The notes: a model not told the origin generated them from the sequence alone. A stretch of DNA of 28,264 nucleotides from Candidatus Magasanikiibacteriota bacterium (GCA_026396555.1 JAPLWO010000065.1:1-28264); one strand, 5' to 3'. Numbered from the stretch's first letter, positions 16,025-23,849 are shown. A program made the numbers and translations.

Positions 16025-18019
16025 TCGCAGCGAATTCAACACAACTGAAATCGAACTAAACGCCATCGCCCCCGACGCGATCATTGGTGACAACAAAATT
16101 CCAAACGCGGGATACAAAATTCCTGCAGCGACTGGAATTCCGATGATGTTATAGAAGAACGCCCAAAATAAATTTTGTTTAATGACTCGAATTGTTGCGC
16201 GCGAAATTGCAATCGCGTCCGCAACTTTTTTCAAATCACCTTTGAGCAACGTTACGTTCCCTGCCGAAATCGCAATGTCAGTTCCAGTCGACAATGCAAA
16301 ACCAACCGTTGCCTGTGTGAGCGCTGGTGCGTCATTCATGCCGTCTCCGACCATTCCAACTTTTTTTCCTTTTGCTTGTTGTGCTTTGATAAAATTTAAT
16401 TTATCTCCCGGAAGTTGCGCCGCATGCCACGTTCGAATTCCAAGTTCGTGTGCAATAGCTGCCGCAGCATTTTCATTGTCCCCTGTTAACATCACCGGTT
16501 CAATTCCAAACGAGCGAACCGCGTCAATCGCTTCGAGCGCATCAGATTTTATTTTATCTGCTGCAAAAATAAATCCGACAACTTCTGTTCCCCGCGCGAC
16601 ACACAAAATCGTTGCAGCTGGAAATTTTTTTAAATCAACAGCTGGAATTTTTATTCCCAACGATTCGATAAATCGAAGCGACCCGACGTGAATTTGTTTT
16701 CCTTCAACGAGCGCGCTGATTCCACCACCCGCTGTTGCTTGAATATTTTCAACCTGCGCTCCGAAATTTATTTTGCGTTCTGTTGCGGCTGATAAAACCG
16801 CAGCCGCGAGCGGATGTTCTGAATGATGTTCAACTGCTGCAGCAAGTCGTAGCAATTCATTTTCCTCGACGCCCACAGATTCAATCCCGACAACCGATGG
16901 TTTTCCCTCAGTCACTGTTCCTGTTTTATCAAACACAATCATGTTGAGCGAACCTGCAGTCTCTAAACTTTCCGCGTCACGAATTAAAATTCCGCGTGAT
17001 GCTGCACGACCGGTCCCCACCATAATCGCTGTTGGCGTTGCCAATCCTAATGCGCACGGACATGCGATAATCAAAACCGCGACTGCCTGCACCAATGTAT
17101 GAATGTACCACGGTGTTGGTCCAAAAAATGCCCACACAGCCGCGGTTAGAATCGCAATTCCAATTACGACTGGCACAAAATATCCAGCGATCAAATCAGC
17201 GAGGCGCTGAATCGGCGCGCGAGATCCTTGCGCGTCTTCAACTAATTGAATGATATGAGCAAGCACAGTTTCACTTCCGATTTGTGTTGCACGAATCGTC
17301 AGAACCCCAGAACCGTTTACCGTTCCGCCAATCGCGCGTTCTCCAATATTTTTTTCAACCGGCATTGATTCGCCCGTCATCATCGACTCATCAACTGAAC
17401 TTGATCCTGAGATAACTTCGCCGTCCGTTGGGATTTTTTCTCCCGGCCGAACCAACAATACATCGCCGATCATAATTTGTTCTGCAGGAATTTCTTCAAT
17501 TGAATTCATGTCACCACCGCGCAATCGATGTGCAGTTTTTGCCTGCAGTCCAATTAATTTTTGCACTGCATCGTTCGCCTGCGATTTCGCGCGCGCTTCG
17601 AGTAATCGTCCCAACAAAATCAGTGCAATGATCGTCGTTGCAGTGTCAAAATAAATTGGCAATTCACCACCGCGCGAAAATATCGTCGGCATCACCAACA
17701 CGACGACACTAAATATGTACGCCGCGCTGGTTCCAATTGCGATCAATGTATCCATGTTGACCGATCCGTATCGAGCTGCAATAACTGCACTCTTAAAAAT
17801 CGGTTGTCCAAACCAAACCAACACAATCAGCGCGAGCACACATTGCACCCACGCGCCAAGCAGCGAACGCGTCGTAATCGAAAGAACCATCACAACTGCG
17901 CCCGTGATCAAACTCAAAATCACTTTTTGTTGTAATGCGTTATACTCGGCCGCCTTCAGTTGCTTCAAATGTTCCGCATGTTCCGATGCTGACATTTTTG
18001 GCATGGTGTGATTACTCAT
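16010..18019 (-). CDS. copA: Cu+-exporting P1B-type ATPase lacking its own HMA domain
   Basis: A 669-residue inner-membrane pump. Motifs: TGES (215-218), CPC (320-322) in the ion channel, DKTG with phosphorylated Asp364, SEHPLA (HP, 402-403), TGDN (512-515) and GDGMND (558-563). YN (623-624) and MAFSS (652-656) in the last membrane helices indicate the Cu+ (P1B-1) subgroup. The N-terminus is short (MSNHTMPKMSASEHAEH, with some His/Met) and lacks the usual GMTCxxC domain; that domain is encoded by the separate gene just upstream. The start at 18019 overlaps the HMA gene's stop as ATGAGTAA, so the two are coupled. A longer frame from 18112 runs through the HMA gene and was rejected. Confidence 0.96.
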   Translation of the reverse strand: MSNHTMPKMSASEHAEHLKQLKAAEYNALQQKVILSLITGAVVMVLSITTRSLLGAWVQCVLALIVLVWFGQPIFKSAVIAARYGSVNMDTLIAIGTSAAYIFSVVVLVMPTIFSRGGELPIYFDTATTIIALILLGRLLEARAKSQANDAVQKLIGLQAKTAHRLRGGDMNSIEEIPAEQIMIGDVLLVRPGEKIPTDGEVISGSSSVDESMMTGESMPVEKNIGERAIGGTVNGSGVLTIRATQIGSETVLAHIIQLVEDAQGSRAPIQRLADLIAGYFVPVVIGIAILTAAVWAFFGPTPWYIHTLVQAVAVLIIACPCALGLATPTAIMVGTGRAASRGILIRDAESLETAGSLNMIVFDKTGTVTEGKPSVVGIESVGVEENELLRLAAAVEHHSEHPLAAAVLSAATERKINFGAQVENIQATAGGGISALVEGKQIHVGSLRFIESLGIKIPAVDLKKFPAATILCVARGTEVVGFIFAADKIKSDALEAIDAVRSFGIEPVMLTGDNENAAAAIAHELGIRTWHAAQLPGDKLNFIKAQQAKGKKVGMVGDGMNDAPALTQATVGFALSTGTDIAISAGNVTLLKGDLKKVADAIAISRATIRVIKQNLFWAFFYNIIGIPVAAGILYPAFGILLSPMIASGAMAFSSISVVLNSLRLKYE

Positions 18020-18221
18020 AAATGTCGTAGCCAGTTTCGCGAATCGCCGAAACAATTTTTGCTTCGTCCGTCGCCGCCTCATCGAAATTAATGGTTGCTT
18101 TTTCTGTCGCAATATTTACAACCGCATCAGCAACTCCTTCAGTCGCGCGCAATTTTTTTTCGATTTTCATAACGCACGACGCACAATGCATTCCTTTAAG
18201 CGGCAATGTAATTTTTTTCAT
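18012..18221 (-). CDS. Free heavy-metal-associated (HMA) copper chaperone, CopZ-like
   Basis: A 69-residue cytoplasmic metallochaperone, a single ferredoxin-like HMA domain. The metal site is GMHCASC near residue 10, and the domain ends RETGYDIYE. It binds Cu+ through two Cys and passes it to the ATPase. Its stop overlaps the copA start (ATGAGTAA), so the usual N-terminal domain of CopA is here a separate, equimolar subunit. It follows the cupredoxin gene by about 11 nt, with an A-rich stretch and no Shine-Dalgarno sequence. Confidence 0.95.
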   Translation of the reverse strand: MKKITLPLKGMHCASCVMKIEKKLRATEGVADAVVNIATEKATINFDEAATDEAKIVSAIRETGYDIYE

Positions 18222-18232
18222 ATTTTTTTATT

Positions 18233-19243
18233 TTATTCAACAATAATTGTTCCATTCACCATCCGCATTGGACAATGAAATGCGAATTGTCCGGTTTGAT
18301 GCGGAGTAAATCGAATCACATTATTCCCCGCCGAAAATGTTGCCTGCACCCCCAAATCTGGAATTTGCAACGTACGCGTACAACCAATCAGCTGCGACGT
18401 ATCCATAATCAATTCTACAGGCACGTCTTTTTTTACGCGAATAACCGATGGTGAATAATTATAATTCTGATTCGAATATCCAATGTTAATTCTCTGCACC
18501 GCATCAGAAGAAGCTGGCGCCGCAGTAGGCGCTGGAGACAACGCAGCGCCAACCGAAGTTGTCGCATCAGTTTGTACCACCGTTAATGGACCACGCGATC
18601 CGTACACCATCACGAATGACACACACAACACAATTAGCGAAATGATACTGATCAATGAAATGGTTTCCTGTTTCATTGCGACGCGCGCCGACGGTTTTTG
18701 TTGTGCCAAAAATTCTCGTTCAATCATAACTGACAGTCCACCAAATAACGCGATACATACCGCCATTAAAAACCACAAAAACGCAATTGGATGATCCGGA
18801 ATCATCATAACTGCGAGAATGGCGCCCATTGTTCCTGCCATCAAACCCGCCATCATTCCTTCCATGACACCCATAATGCCGCAGCTTTTTCCAGCTAACA
18901 CACCGACGCCTCCACCAACCAACACACCGACAATCGATCCGATAAACATTCCGTTGCTCAGGCCCACGATATATCCAATCAAAAATCCCGCGAGCATACC
19001 GATGGTCATACCAACCATCATGCCTGACATGCACGTCAATTCTGATTTATAAATCAGCACTTGTCGTGCTGCAATAACTGTCAAACTTACCGCGATCACG
19101 AGCGCCAGCAGTTCCTCTCCTAACTGCGCAACAACAGAATTTCCTGTTCCAAACGCAATTGCGCCGAGCAGCCACGAACTCACGAGCGCGAGCGCGCACA
19201 CGCGTACGGTAAAAAATCCAATGTACTTCAGATGTTTCTTCAT
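18233..19243 (-). CDS. Membrane protein with C-terminal cupredoxin domain
   Basis: A 336-residue membrane protein, probably for copper binding or export at the outer face. The N-terminal two thirds hold several membrane helices, two of them very Gly/Met-rich (SGMMVGMTIGMLAGF and EGMMAGLMAG), as in metal-conducting proteins. Another helix lies at about 190-215, then a Pro/Ala linker. Residues about 253-336 form a cupredoxin domain with Cys288 (IGCTRTLQIP) and HCPMRM (His323, Cys324, Met326, Met328), the Cys/His/Met copper site of the Cupredoxin_1 type. It is the first gene of the tightly spaced HMA-copA group and follows the VKOR operon by about 40 nt. A copper role is inferred from the site and neighbours. 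Confidence 0.88.
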   Translation of the reverse strand: MKKHLKYIGFFTVRVCALALVSSWLLGAIAFGTGNSVVAQLGEELLALVIAVSLTVIAARQVLIYKSELTCMSGMMVGMTIGMLAGFLIGYIVGLSNGMFIGSIVGVLVGGGVGVLAGKSCGIMGVMEGMMAGLMAGTMGAILAVMMIPDHPIAFLWFLMAVCIALFGGLSVMIEREFLAQQKPSARVAMKQETISLISIISLIVLCVSFVMVYGSRGPLTVVQTDATTSVGAALSPAPTAAPASSDAVQRINIGYSNQNYNYSPSVIRVKKDVPVELIMDTSQLIGCTRTLQIPDLGVQATFSAGNNVIRFTPHQTGQFAFHCPMRMVNGTIIVE

Positions 19244-19283
19244 ACCAAAAAGTTAATGAATAAAATCAAAGAAACTTTTTGTG

Positions 19284-19661
19284 TTATACAAAACGTCGAG
19301 AGGGGGCGATCCCTCGTCGATAATAATCGATTAGCGTACCACCTGCGTCATTCGCATGATACAAAAAATATTCTCGCGCAATTTCAAACGCATCAACAGT
19401 CGCAACCGCAATGATCAGCAAACAAACTGCAGCGCTCAAAAAAAACAATATCGGCGTATCGCCCAGATGCACAAAAATTCCGTGCGTGTTTGCATCACAT
19501 TCTCCACCGAGCGCCTGCACAATATAATCATGTACCATACAATGCATATTTGAATCCATTGACGGCTGATAAATATTTCCAATTATTAAAAATAATAACG
19601 CAACGCCACCGAGTGCGAGCGCTGAAAAAAATCTATGAATTTTTTTCGTTGAAAACATCAT
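19284..19661 (-). CDS. Small two-helix membrane protein with Met/His/Cys loop (unknown)
   Basis: I do not recognise a family. The 125-residue protein has hydrophobic segments at about 12-31 and 68-90. The loop between them reads MDSNMHCMVHD (His40, Cys41, His44) plus Cys55. Such a cluster of Met, His and two Cys could bind copper or form a disulfide. The tail is soluble and basic. Its ATG overlaps the VKOR stop as ATGA, so it is translationally coupled to VKOR. A role as thiol partner of VKOR or as a copper-binding accessory is an inference from the residues and operon only. The product is clearly expressed from the same unit. Confidence 0.8.
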   Translation of the reverse strand: MMFSTKKIHRFFSALALGGVALLFLIIGNIYQPSMDSNMHCMVHDYIVQALGGECDANTHGIFVHLGDTPILFFLSAAVCLLIIAVATVDAFEIAREYFLYHANDAGGTLIDYYRRGIAPSRRFV

Positions 19662-20089
19662 AATTCAGACCAGGTGAATACTCCAAGAATTGCGAGCGTA
19701 CAAATATAAGATGCGATACAAACGATACACCACGTGCTCAGCAACTGACTACTGATCCACGCAAGATGCATACTAAATCCCGCAGCGAACGCGATGCTTG
19801 CTGCAAACATTAATCGAATGCGTCGCGCCGGTCGGATTACCATTTCTCGCGCGAGTACCATCATCCAAATATATCCGAGCATGCCAAAAATAGAAATCGG
19901 TACACCAAACATTTCAGCGTACAATCCTTTGTTCACGACATCGCAATTAAATTTTGTACCCAAATTACAAAGTGAAGACGAATCTGTGCTGTAATGTACG
20001 CGCGTTGCATAAGCCGCAGCAAGCACACCTAAAACCGCGATGATGATAATGATGCGATATGCGGTGCGGTGTTTGTGAAATAATTCCAT
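19658..20089 (-). CDS. VKOR-family (vitamin K epoxide reductase) disulfide-forming membrane protein
   Basis: A 143-residue protein with four membrane helices that passes electrons from exported thiols to quinone, as DsbB does. The loop pair Cys41 and Cys49 (SLCNLGTKFNCDVVNKG) and the CIVC active site Cys121/Cys124 are intact. The length suits a stand-alone VKOR without a fused thioredoxin domain. It begins 3 nt after the stop of the Cys/His gene and overlaps the next gene by 4 nt. No DsbA-like partner is in the window, so its substrate oxidase is elsewhere or is one of the neighbouring Cys proteins. Confidence 0.94.
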   Translation of the reverse strand: MELFHKHRTAYRIIIIIAVLGVLAAAYATRVHYSTDSSSLCNLGTKFNCDVVNKGLYAEMFGVPISIFGMLGYIWMMVLAREMVIRPARRIRLMFAASIAFAAGFSMHLAWISSQLLSTWCIVCIASYICTLAILGVFTWSEL

Positions 20090-20092
20090 ATT

Positions 20093-20701
20093 TTATTTTC
20101 GAGCCGCTTTATCAAGTGGTGTGTAGAGTGTGGAATGAACTGCGCGCATTCTTTTCATATAACCTACCCACGCCTCCTGCGCTTGTGTTTTAAATTCTTC
20201 AGAATCCAAATTCCATTCAGTTCGCTCAATAATGTTAAGTAATTCAATACGTAGTGCAGTTGTTAATACCTGCGCCGTGTCCTTTGCGCTTTTTACACAT
20301 TTATCACAAAGTTCAGATGGAACATTCGCGGTATGAATTCGACACATGCGCTCACCCGGTTCATCACCCGGCCCACGTTTTGTAATATCACGAAAAATAC
20401 TCATGTCCTGGCCTTGGTCTGACAAGCCTTTCGTAACATATAAGATGCCGCGTTCCGACCAAAGCTCATGATCCATTTTTGCAGTTTCTCGAGCAGCTCT
20501 ACGTCGGGCATTTCCTACAGTCTGACAATCCTCACATGTTTCGTCAATAGGTACGCCGTGCGGACAGGTCGCACCTAAAAATGCACCAGACTCCGGTTTG
20601 TACGCGGGATGATCACCAACTTTTTGAATAGGTCGACGAAATTCAACAGGCTGCTGTGGAGGTTGTGGAACTCTGCCTAATAATTTATCTAAAAAACCCA
20701 T
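20093..20701 (-). CDS. Protein with two Cys/His zinc-knuckle-like motifs (unknown)
   Basis: I do not recognise a family. The 202-residue soluble protein carries two similar metal-site motifs: C46-P-H48-x7-C56-x2-C59 (CPHGVPIDETCEDC) and C120-x2-H123-x8-C132-x2-C135. They look like an internal duplication around a charged central helix (NARRRAARETAKMDHE). The N-terminus has a PQPPQQP linker. Zinc or copper binding is an inference from the residues. It leads the VKOR operon, 3 nt before VKOR. The intergenic region upstream is divergent from the tRNA. There is no clear Shine-Dalgarno sequence; a weak TATAGA -10 lies about 25-30 nt upstream. Confidence 0.8.
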   Translation of the reverse strand: MGFLDKLLGRVPQPPQQPVEFRRPIQKVGDHPAYKPESGAFLGATCPHGVPIDETCEDCQTVGNARRRAARETAKMDHELWSERGILYVTKGLSDQGQDMSIFRDITKRGPGDEPGERMCRIHTANVPSELCDKCVKSAKDTAQVLTTALRIELLNIIERTEWNLDSEEFKTQAQEAWVGYMKRMRAVHSTLYTPLDKAARK

Positions 20702-20803
20702 AGTAGTGTACGTTTGACGACTGTTTCTATATGTGGTATTCTACACCCGCAATTTTTTTCGAACAACCATAGGATCATTTCGCTTGGCTCAGCTATTTTG
20801 CCT

Positions 20804-20818
20804 TCACTAAAATAGTGA
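20804..20818. repeat. Small inverted repeat TCACTA/TAGTGA
   Basis: A perfect 6-bp stem with a 3-nt loop in the 215-bp gap between the Cys/His gene and the tRNA. Confidence 0.4.
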
Positions 20819-20824
20819 GATCTG

Positions 20825-20866
20825 TCAAAAAATTGCTCTCAGCTTTTCGCTTCGCGAAAAGAGAGA
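20825..20866 (-). terminator. Orphan terminator-like hairpin, minus strand
   Basis: CTTTTCGC (20861-20854) pairs perfectly with GCGAAAAG (20850-20843) around a 3-nt loop, with an outer GAGAG extension, then CAA and six T on the minus strand. No minus-strand gene ends here. The rest of the gap (20702-20916) holds only a palindromic AT-rich stretch around 20881-20907. Confidence 0.55.
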
Positions 20867-20916
20867 CCGGCGCTCGTTAAAAACAATTGCATATATGCAT
20901 TGTTTTTTCCTCACTT

Positions 20917-20988
20917 GGTCTCATCGTCTAATGGTTAGGACATCAGGTTTTCATCCTGAAAATAGGGGTTCGATTCCCCTTGGGACTA
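20917..20988 (+). tRNA. tRNA-Glu, anticodon TTC
   Basis: 72 nt that fold as a full cloverleaf: acceptor GGTCTCA with TGGGACT (G1-U72 wobble), D-arm with GGTTAGGAC, anticodon stem TCAGG/CCTGA with loop TTTTCAT (anticodon TTC, decoding GAA/GAG), and TPsiC arm AGGGG TTCGATT CCCCT. The discriminator base is A. No CCA is encoded, so CCA-adding enzyme is needed. It is followed directly by a terminator. Confidence 0.97.
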
Positions 20989-20998
20989 AAAAAATACG

Positions 20999-21026
20999 CC
21001 ACCCTTTTGGGTGGTTTATTTTTTTT
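20999..21026 (+). terminator. tRNA-Glu terminator
   Basis: CCACCC TTTT GGGTGG, then TTTATTTTTTTT. Confidence 0.93.
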
Positions 21027-21091
21027 ATCTTTGCCGGTGGCAATTTCGACTGCCTCGGGTCGTGTGTCCGATGGGCCGCGACCAATTCATC

Positions 21092-21121
21092 TTGCAATAC
21101 CAACGCTTCTTGTGCTATATT
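21092..21121 (+). promoter_or_regulatory. Promoter of the 224-residue lipoprotein gene (extended -10)
   Basis: TTGCAA, 18 bp, TGC-TATATT. The motif TTGTGCTAT also occurs at the HU promoter. The leader is about 13 nt. Confidence 0.65.
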
Positions 21122-21141
21122 TTGCGCACTAATAAAACCCT

Positions 21142-21816
21142 ATGAAATTGAAATATTTTATTTTACCCGCAGCTTTTTTACTCGTTGGTGCTGGATGTGA
21201 ACAATCGCAACCAATTGCAACACGGCCAGTTTCGCCTCAGCCACAAGTCGTAGAAAAAACAATTGAAAAGTCTGTTGCAGGACTTGTCACTGTTGGTTTG
21301 GGTGGTGGGCAAAACTATTGGGGACGGCCAATGGGTTCGATGCAAATTTCTTCTGATTTATCGCTCATTGCAGAAGCAGAGAATTGGGATAATGCAGTTC
21401 ATAAGAAATCGTATCAGGAAATCTCTTTGACCGTCGCAGCAAAAGACGCAATGCAAGCATATTCACAGAAAGTGCAGGGCGGCGAAAAAGCACCTCCTTT
21501 TTTTACGATTCAAACGTTTGCTAATCCTGAGTCATATAAAGACGCTGCAACATGGGCAAAAAATAATTCCGTGTTTGCGGATATCAGCAAACACACAGGA
21601 GTCATAAATGACGTGCAATTGAAAGCTGCTGACGGAAGCACGGTGAAAGGAATTTCATTTTCAAATGATAACGAAATGTATGCACCCACAACTGAGGTTG
21701 TTTTATCACCTCTTGGCGAAGTGTTGGTAATTACAAAATACTACAGTGGTGGTGACGCAAAGCTCATTACTCAGCTTGACACGGCAATCAATTCGATAGT
21801 TCTAAATACAAAATAG
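21142..21816 (+). CDS. Lipoprotein of unknown function, 224 residues
   Basis: A secreted lipoprotein. The signal peptide MKLKYFILPAAFLLVGAGC ends in a lipobox with Cys19, then a Gln/Pro/Val linker. The mature domain (about 45-224) is alpha/beta, with TIQTFANPESYKDAATWAKN and ending LDTAINSIVLNTK, reminiscent of small PsbP-like or extracellular lipid-anchored domains, but I cannot name a family. The gene stands alone after the tRNA, with its own extended -10 promoter. Confidence 0.87.
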   Translation: MKLKYFILPAAFLLVGAGCEQSQPIATRPVSPQPQVVEKTIEKSVAGLVTVGLGGGQNYWGRPMGSMQISSDLSLIAEAENWDNAVHKKSYQEISLTVAAKDAMQAYSQKVQGGEKAPPFFTIQTFANPESYKDAATWAKNNSVFADISKHTGVINDVQLKAADGSTVKGISFSNDNEMYAPTTEVVLSPLGEVLVITKYYSGGDAKLITQLDTAINSIVLNTK

Positions 21817-21871
21817 AGTTTCAAATAAATAGTCCAGACAATAGAGGCTTACAATGAGTAGGCTCTCGTAA

Positions 21872-21916
21872 AAAAATCGCGCCCGTTTCCAATGCTTCGG
21901 CAAAGGGAACGGGCGC
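21872..21916 (-). terminator. Strong hairpin terminator, probably bidirectional
   Basis: GCGCCCGTTTCC (21879-21890) pairs with GGGAACGGGCGC (21905-21916). On the minus strand it is followed by GATTTTTTT, closing the DUF6629-type gene. On the plus strand only TTTC follows, but it may also serve the lipoprotein gene. Confidence 0.85.
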
Positions 21917-21976
21917 TTTCATTCCGAGCAGCTCGCGAGTTACACAACCAACAGACGAAACTAGAACAACAAAAAA

Positions 21977-22600
21977 TCAAACCTTCTTTTCTGGATAAAA
22001 ATATAACACCAAACTAATAATTGCCGCGAAGAAACACCAGACAGATGTAAAATCTCTCGTGTAAACAATCCACGCAATAAGTGCGAATACTAAAACAAGC
22101 ACTGAAAAAATTCTAATGATTTTTTGACTAGAGATCATTCCTGGGCCAATGGTTGCAATGACATACAAATAACCAAGCACGGAAGGATATGGAATTTGGT
22201 CTGGGTAAAATAAGCATCGATTAAGGATCTGAGCTGCTTCTGGATTTCGCACGAAATTAACATACAAAAGAACACCAACAACAGCTCCTAAGATGCCCAG
22301 CAAAAACATAACTTGTCGTCTGATTTTTTCAGGCTCCATGATATACGCCGCAACCGGCATGTAAATCGGCCAAAATAAAAACGCAAAAAATAAAAATGCA
22401 TACGTCATTGGCAATGTAAGCGAAGGCCCATTTTTTAACGACAGCCACAACAAACCTTCAATAAATTGTTGCGCGCCAAATGCGAGCGGTACTGCAAATA
22501 ACGGCCATGATTTTTTGTTTTTTGTTTTTACTAATGTTGCAACACCCATGAGCCCGAGTGCCGCGCTTGCTGTAAAACTTGCTGTAGCTGAAAAACACAT
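21977..22600 (-). CDS. DUF6629-type membrane protein
   Basis: A 207-residue integral membrane protein with about seven hydrophobic segments. The N-terminus MCFSATASFTASAALG is the conserved opening of the DUF6629 family as I recall it, followed by conserved FGAQQFIEGLLW. The family's function is unknown; no catalytic motif is visible. The start is supported by that N-terminus and a strong promoter at 22628-22656. The gene is monocistronic, divergent from HU, with a terminator after its stop. Confidence 0.85.
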   Translation of the reverse strand: MCFSATASFTASAALGLMGVATLVKTKNKKSWPLFAVPLAFGAQQFIEGLLWLSLKNGPSLTLPMTYAFLFFAFLFWPIYMPVAAYIMEPEKIRRQVMFLLGILGAVVGVLLYVNFVRNPEAAQILNRCLFYPDQIPYPSVLGYLYVIATIGPGMISSQKIIRIFSVLVLVFALIAWIVYTRDFTSVWCFFAAIISLVLYFYPEKKV

Positions 22601-22627
22601 AAGATTTTATCAAGCGAATATTTATCC

Positions 22628-22656
22628 ATTGTAGTGGATAACTGAGGTCTTGACAA
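22628..22656 (-). promoter_or_regulatory. Promoter of the DUF6629-type gene
   Basis: TTGTCA, 17 bp, TACAAT, each matching five of six consensus bases. The leader is about 20 nt. Confidence 0.75.
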
Positions 22657-22699
22657 TCGACTCAAAATTCATCCACAGTAGCCAAACCTCAATGTTTTG

Positions 22700-22708
22700 T
22701 GCTATTAT
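22700..22708 (+). promoter_or_regulatory. HU gene promoter (extended -10)
   Basis: TGC-TATTAT with no clear -35, about 32 nt before the ATG at 22740. It shares TTGTGCTAT with the lipoprotein promoter. Confidence 0.6.
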
Positions 22709-22739
22709 TTCCGCAACCATTAATATATTAACAAGTTAT

Positions 22740-23021
22740 ATGGCAAAAATGACAAAGTCAGCGATCATCGAAGCATTGGCAAACTCAACAGGCCTCAGCA
22801 AGAAAGACGTTACAAAGGTTGCAGAAGCAACAGCAGAGCTCGCACTCAAAGAAGTTAAGAAGAACGGCGAATTCGTTGTTATCGGCCTTGGTAAACTCGT
22901 TAAGATCGCTCGCCCTGCACGTATGGGCCGCAATCCAGCAACCGGCGAAGCAATTAAAATTGCTGCAAAAACAGTAGTTAAATTCCGCGTTGCAAAGGCT
23001 GCAAAAGACGCAGTACTTTAA
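22740..23021 (+). CDS. hup: HU-family DNA-binding protein
   Basis: A 93-residue nucleoid protein that bends DNA as a dimer. The N-terminal helices (MTKSAIIEALANSTG, LSKKDVTKVAEATAEL) and the beta arm GRNPATGEAIKIAAKTVVKF with the GRNPxTG signature are intact. Lysine-rich. I chose MAKMTKSA at 22740; the longer frame from 22650 crosses the promoter. The coding sequence avoids A/T runs and uses repeated optimal codons, as expected for an abundant protein. It is followed by a bidirectional terminator. Confidence 0.97.
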   Translation: MAKMTKSAIIEALANSTGLSKKDVTKVAEATAELALKEVKKNGEFVVIGLGKLVKIARPARMGRNPATGEAIKIAAKTVVKFRVAKAAKDAVL

Positions 23022-23040
23022 ATCGACAGGAAATCTCAAT

Positions 23041-23072
23041 AAAAAATCGCCCCGGAAACGAGGCGATTTTTT
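23041..23072. terminator. Bidirectional terminator between HU and the exonuclease
   Basis: AATCGCC and GGCGATT flank a 10-nt loop, with six T on the plus strand and a matching A-run on the other side. The genes converge here. Confidence 0.92.
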
Positions 23073-23094
23073 ATCGTTCACATTCTTTCACTTT

Positions 23095-23811
23095 TTATTT
23101 GCAATATTTTTTCAATGTAAAAACTAATTCCTCATTTTGCTCAGCACTTGGTTTTTGCGTTTCACTCCCAAGCAACCAATTCAAATATCCAAGATCTGTT
23201 GCGGCAACTTCTTCAAACGTTTTTCCACGATATTTCCCAAAGTTCATGCTCGTAAGCAATGCAGGGGTTTTTGTTAACTCCAACATTTTTTCAATAATTG
23301 CAGCATCGTCAGAAAGCAAAAATTTTGCGGCAACAATTTTTTTGAGCGCATCGAACAACGCCTCCAAAACCAGCACATCACCCAACGCATCATGCGCCGC
23401 AGCTCCCGCGTCAACTGGTAAATTCAAAAAATATCGTAAAAATTGGAGCGCGTATTGTTCTGCAGTTATCACATGACGAGCGACACGCAATGTGTCGATG
23501 TTTGATCCAAACGCAACGCCTTCATTTTTTAAAACTTCTAAATCAAACGGCGCGTTATGTGCAACTAAAATATTCTCAGCAAGTTCCGCAGCCAATTCCG
23601 ATTGCAGCGCACTTCCCGAAAAAATTGGTTTATCTGCGACCATTTCGTTGGTTACATGATGAATCGCCATTGCTCCAAATGAAATCGGCATCGGCGGTTT
23701 AAAAAATTCATTTACTATTTTTCCATTTCCCAAATTTTTATATGCAAGCTGCACCAGTCGTCGTCCTGGATCCAAATCTGTTGTTTCTGTGTCAAGAAAA
23801 ATTATGTTCAT
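23095..23811 (-). CDS. DEDD 3'-5' exonuclease (DnaQ/ExoX-like) with C-terminal DUF3820-like domain
   Basis: A 238-residue exonuclease removing nucleotides from 3' ends. DEDDh residues: Asp7 and Glu9 (FLDTETTDLD), Asp90 (AHNAPFD), His140 and Asp145 (HDALGD). Residues about 184-216 (MNFGKYRGKTFEEVA to YLNWLLG) match the short C-terminal DUF3820/QSregVF-like module known from ExoX-type enzymes. It could act in repair or RNA turnover rather than proofreading. Start MNIIFLDTET at 23811; a longer frame from 23985 crosses the preceding terminator. The leader is only about 2 nt. Confidence 0.93.
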   Translation of the reverse strand: MNIIFLDTETTDLDPGRRLVQLAYKNLGNGKIVNEFFKPPMPISFGAMAIHHVTNEMVADKPIFSGSALQSELAAELAENILVAHNAPFDLEVLKNEGVAFGSNIDTLRVARHVITAEQYALQFLRYFLNLPVDAGAAAHDALGDVLVLEALFDALKKIVAAKFLLSDDAAIIEKMLELTKTPALLTSMNFGKYRGKTFEEVAATDLGYLNWLLGSETQKPSAEQNEELVFTLKKYCK

Positions 23812-23820
23812 AGTGGACTC

Positions 23821-23849
23821 AGCATAACAAAAAGCCGGGGCTCTGTCAT
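23821..23849 (-). promoter_or_regulatory. Exonuclease promoter embedded in a terminator, predicted leaderless
   Basis: ATGACA, 17 bp, TATGCT. The -35 lies in the loop and the spacer is the 3' arm of the upstream terminator. The ATG is 9 nt past the -10. Confidence 0.6.

Noticed and set aside
18020..18112. Upstream in-frame extension of copA
   Set aside because: It runs antiparallel in frame through the coding sequence of the HMA gene, and the ATGAGTAA overlap marks the real start.
20881..20907. AT-rich palindromic stretch before the tRNA as a strong terminator or promoter
   Set aside because: The stem is short and A/T-only, and no paired -35/-10 with good spacing could be found; its role stays open.
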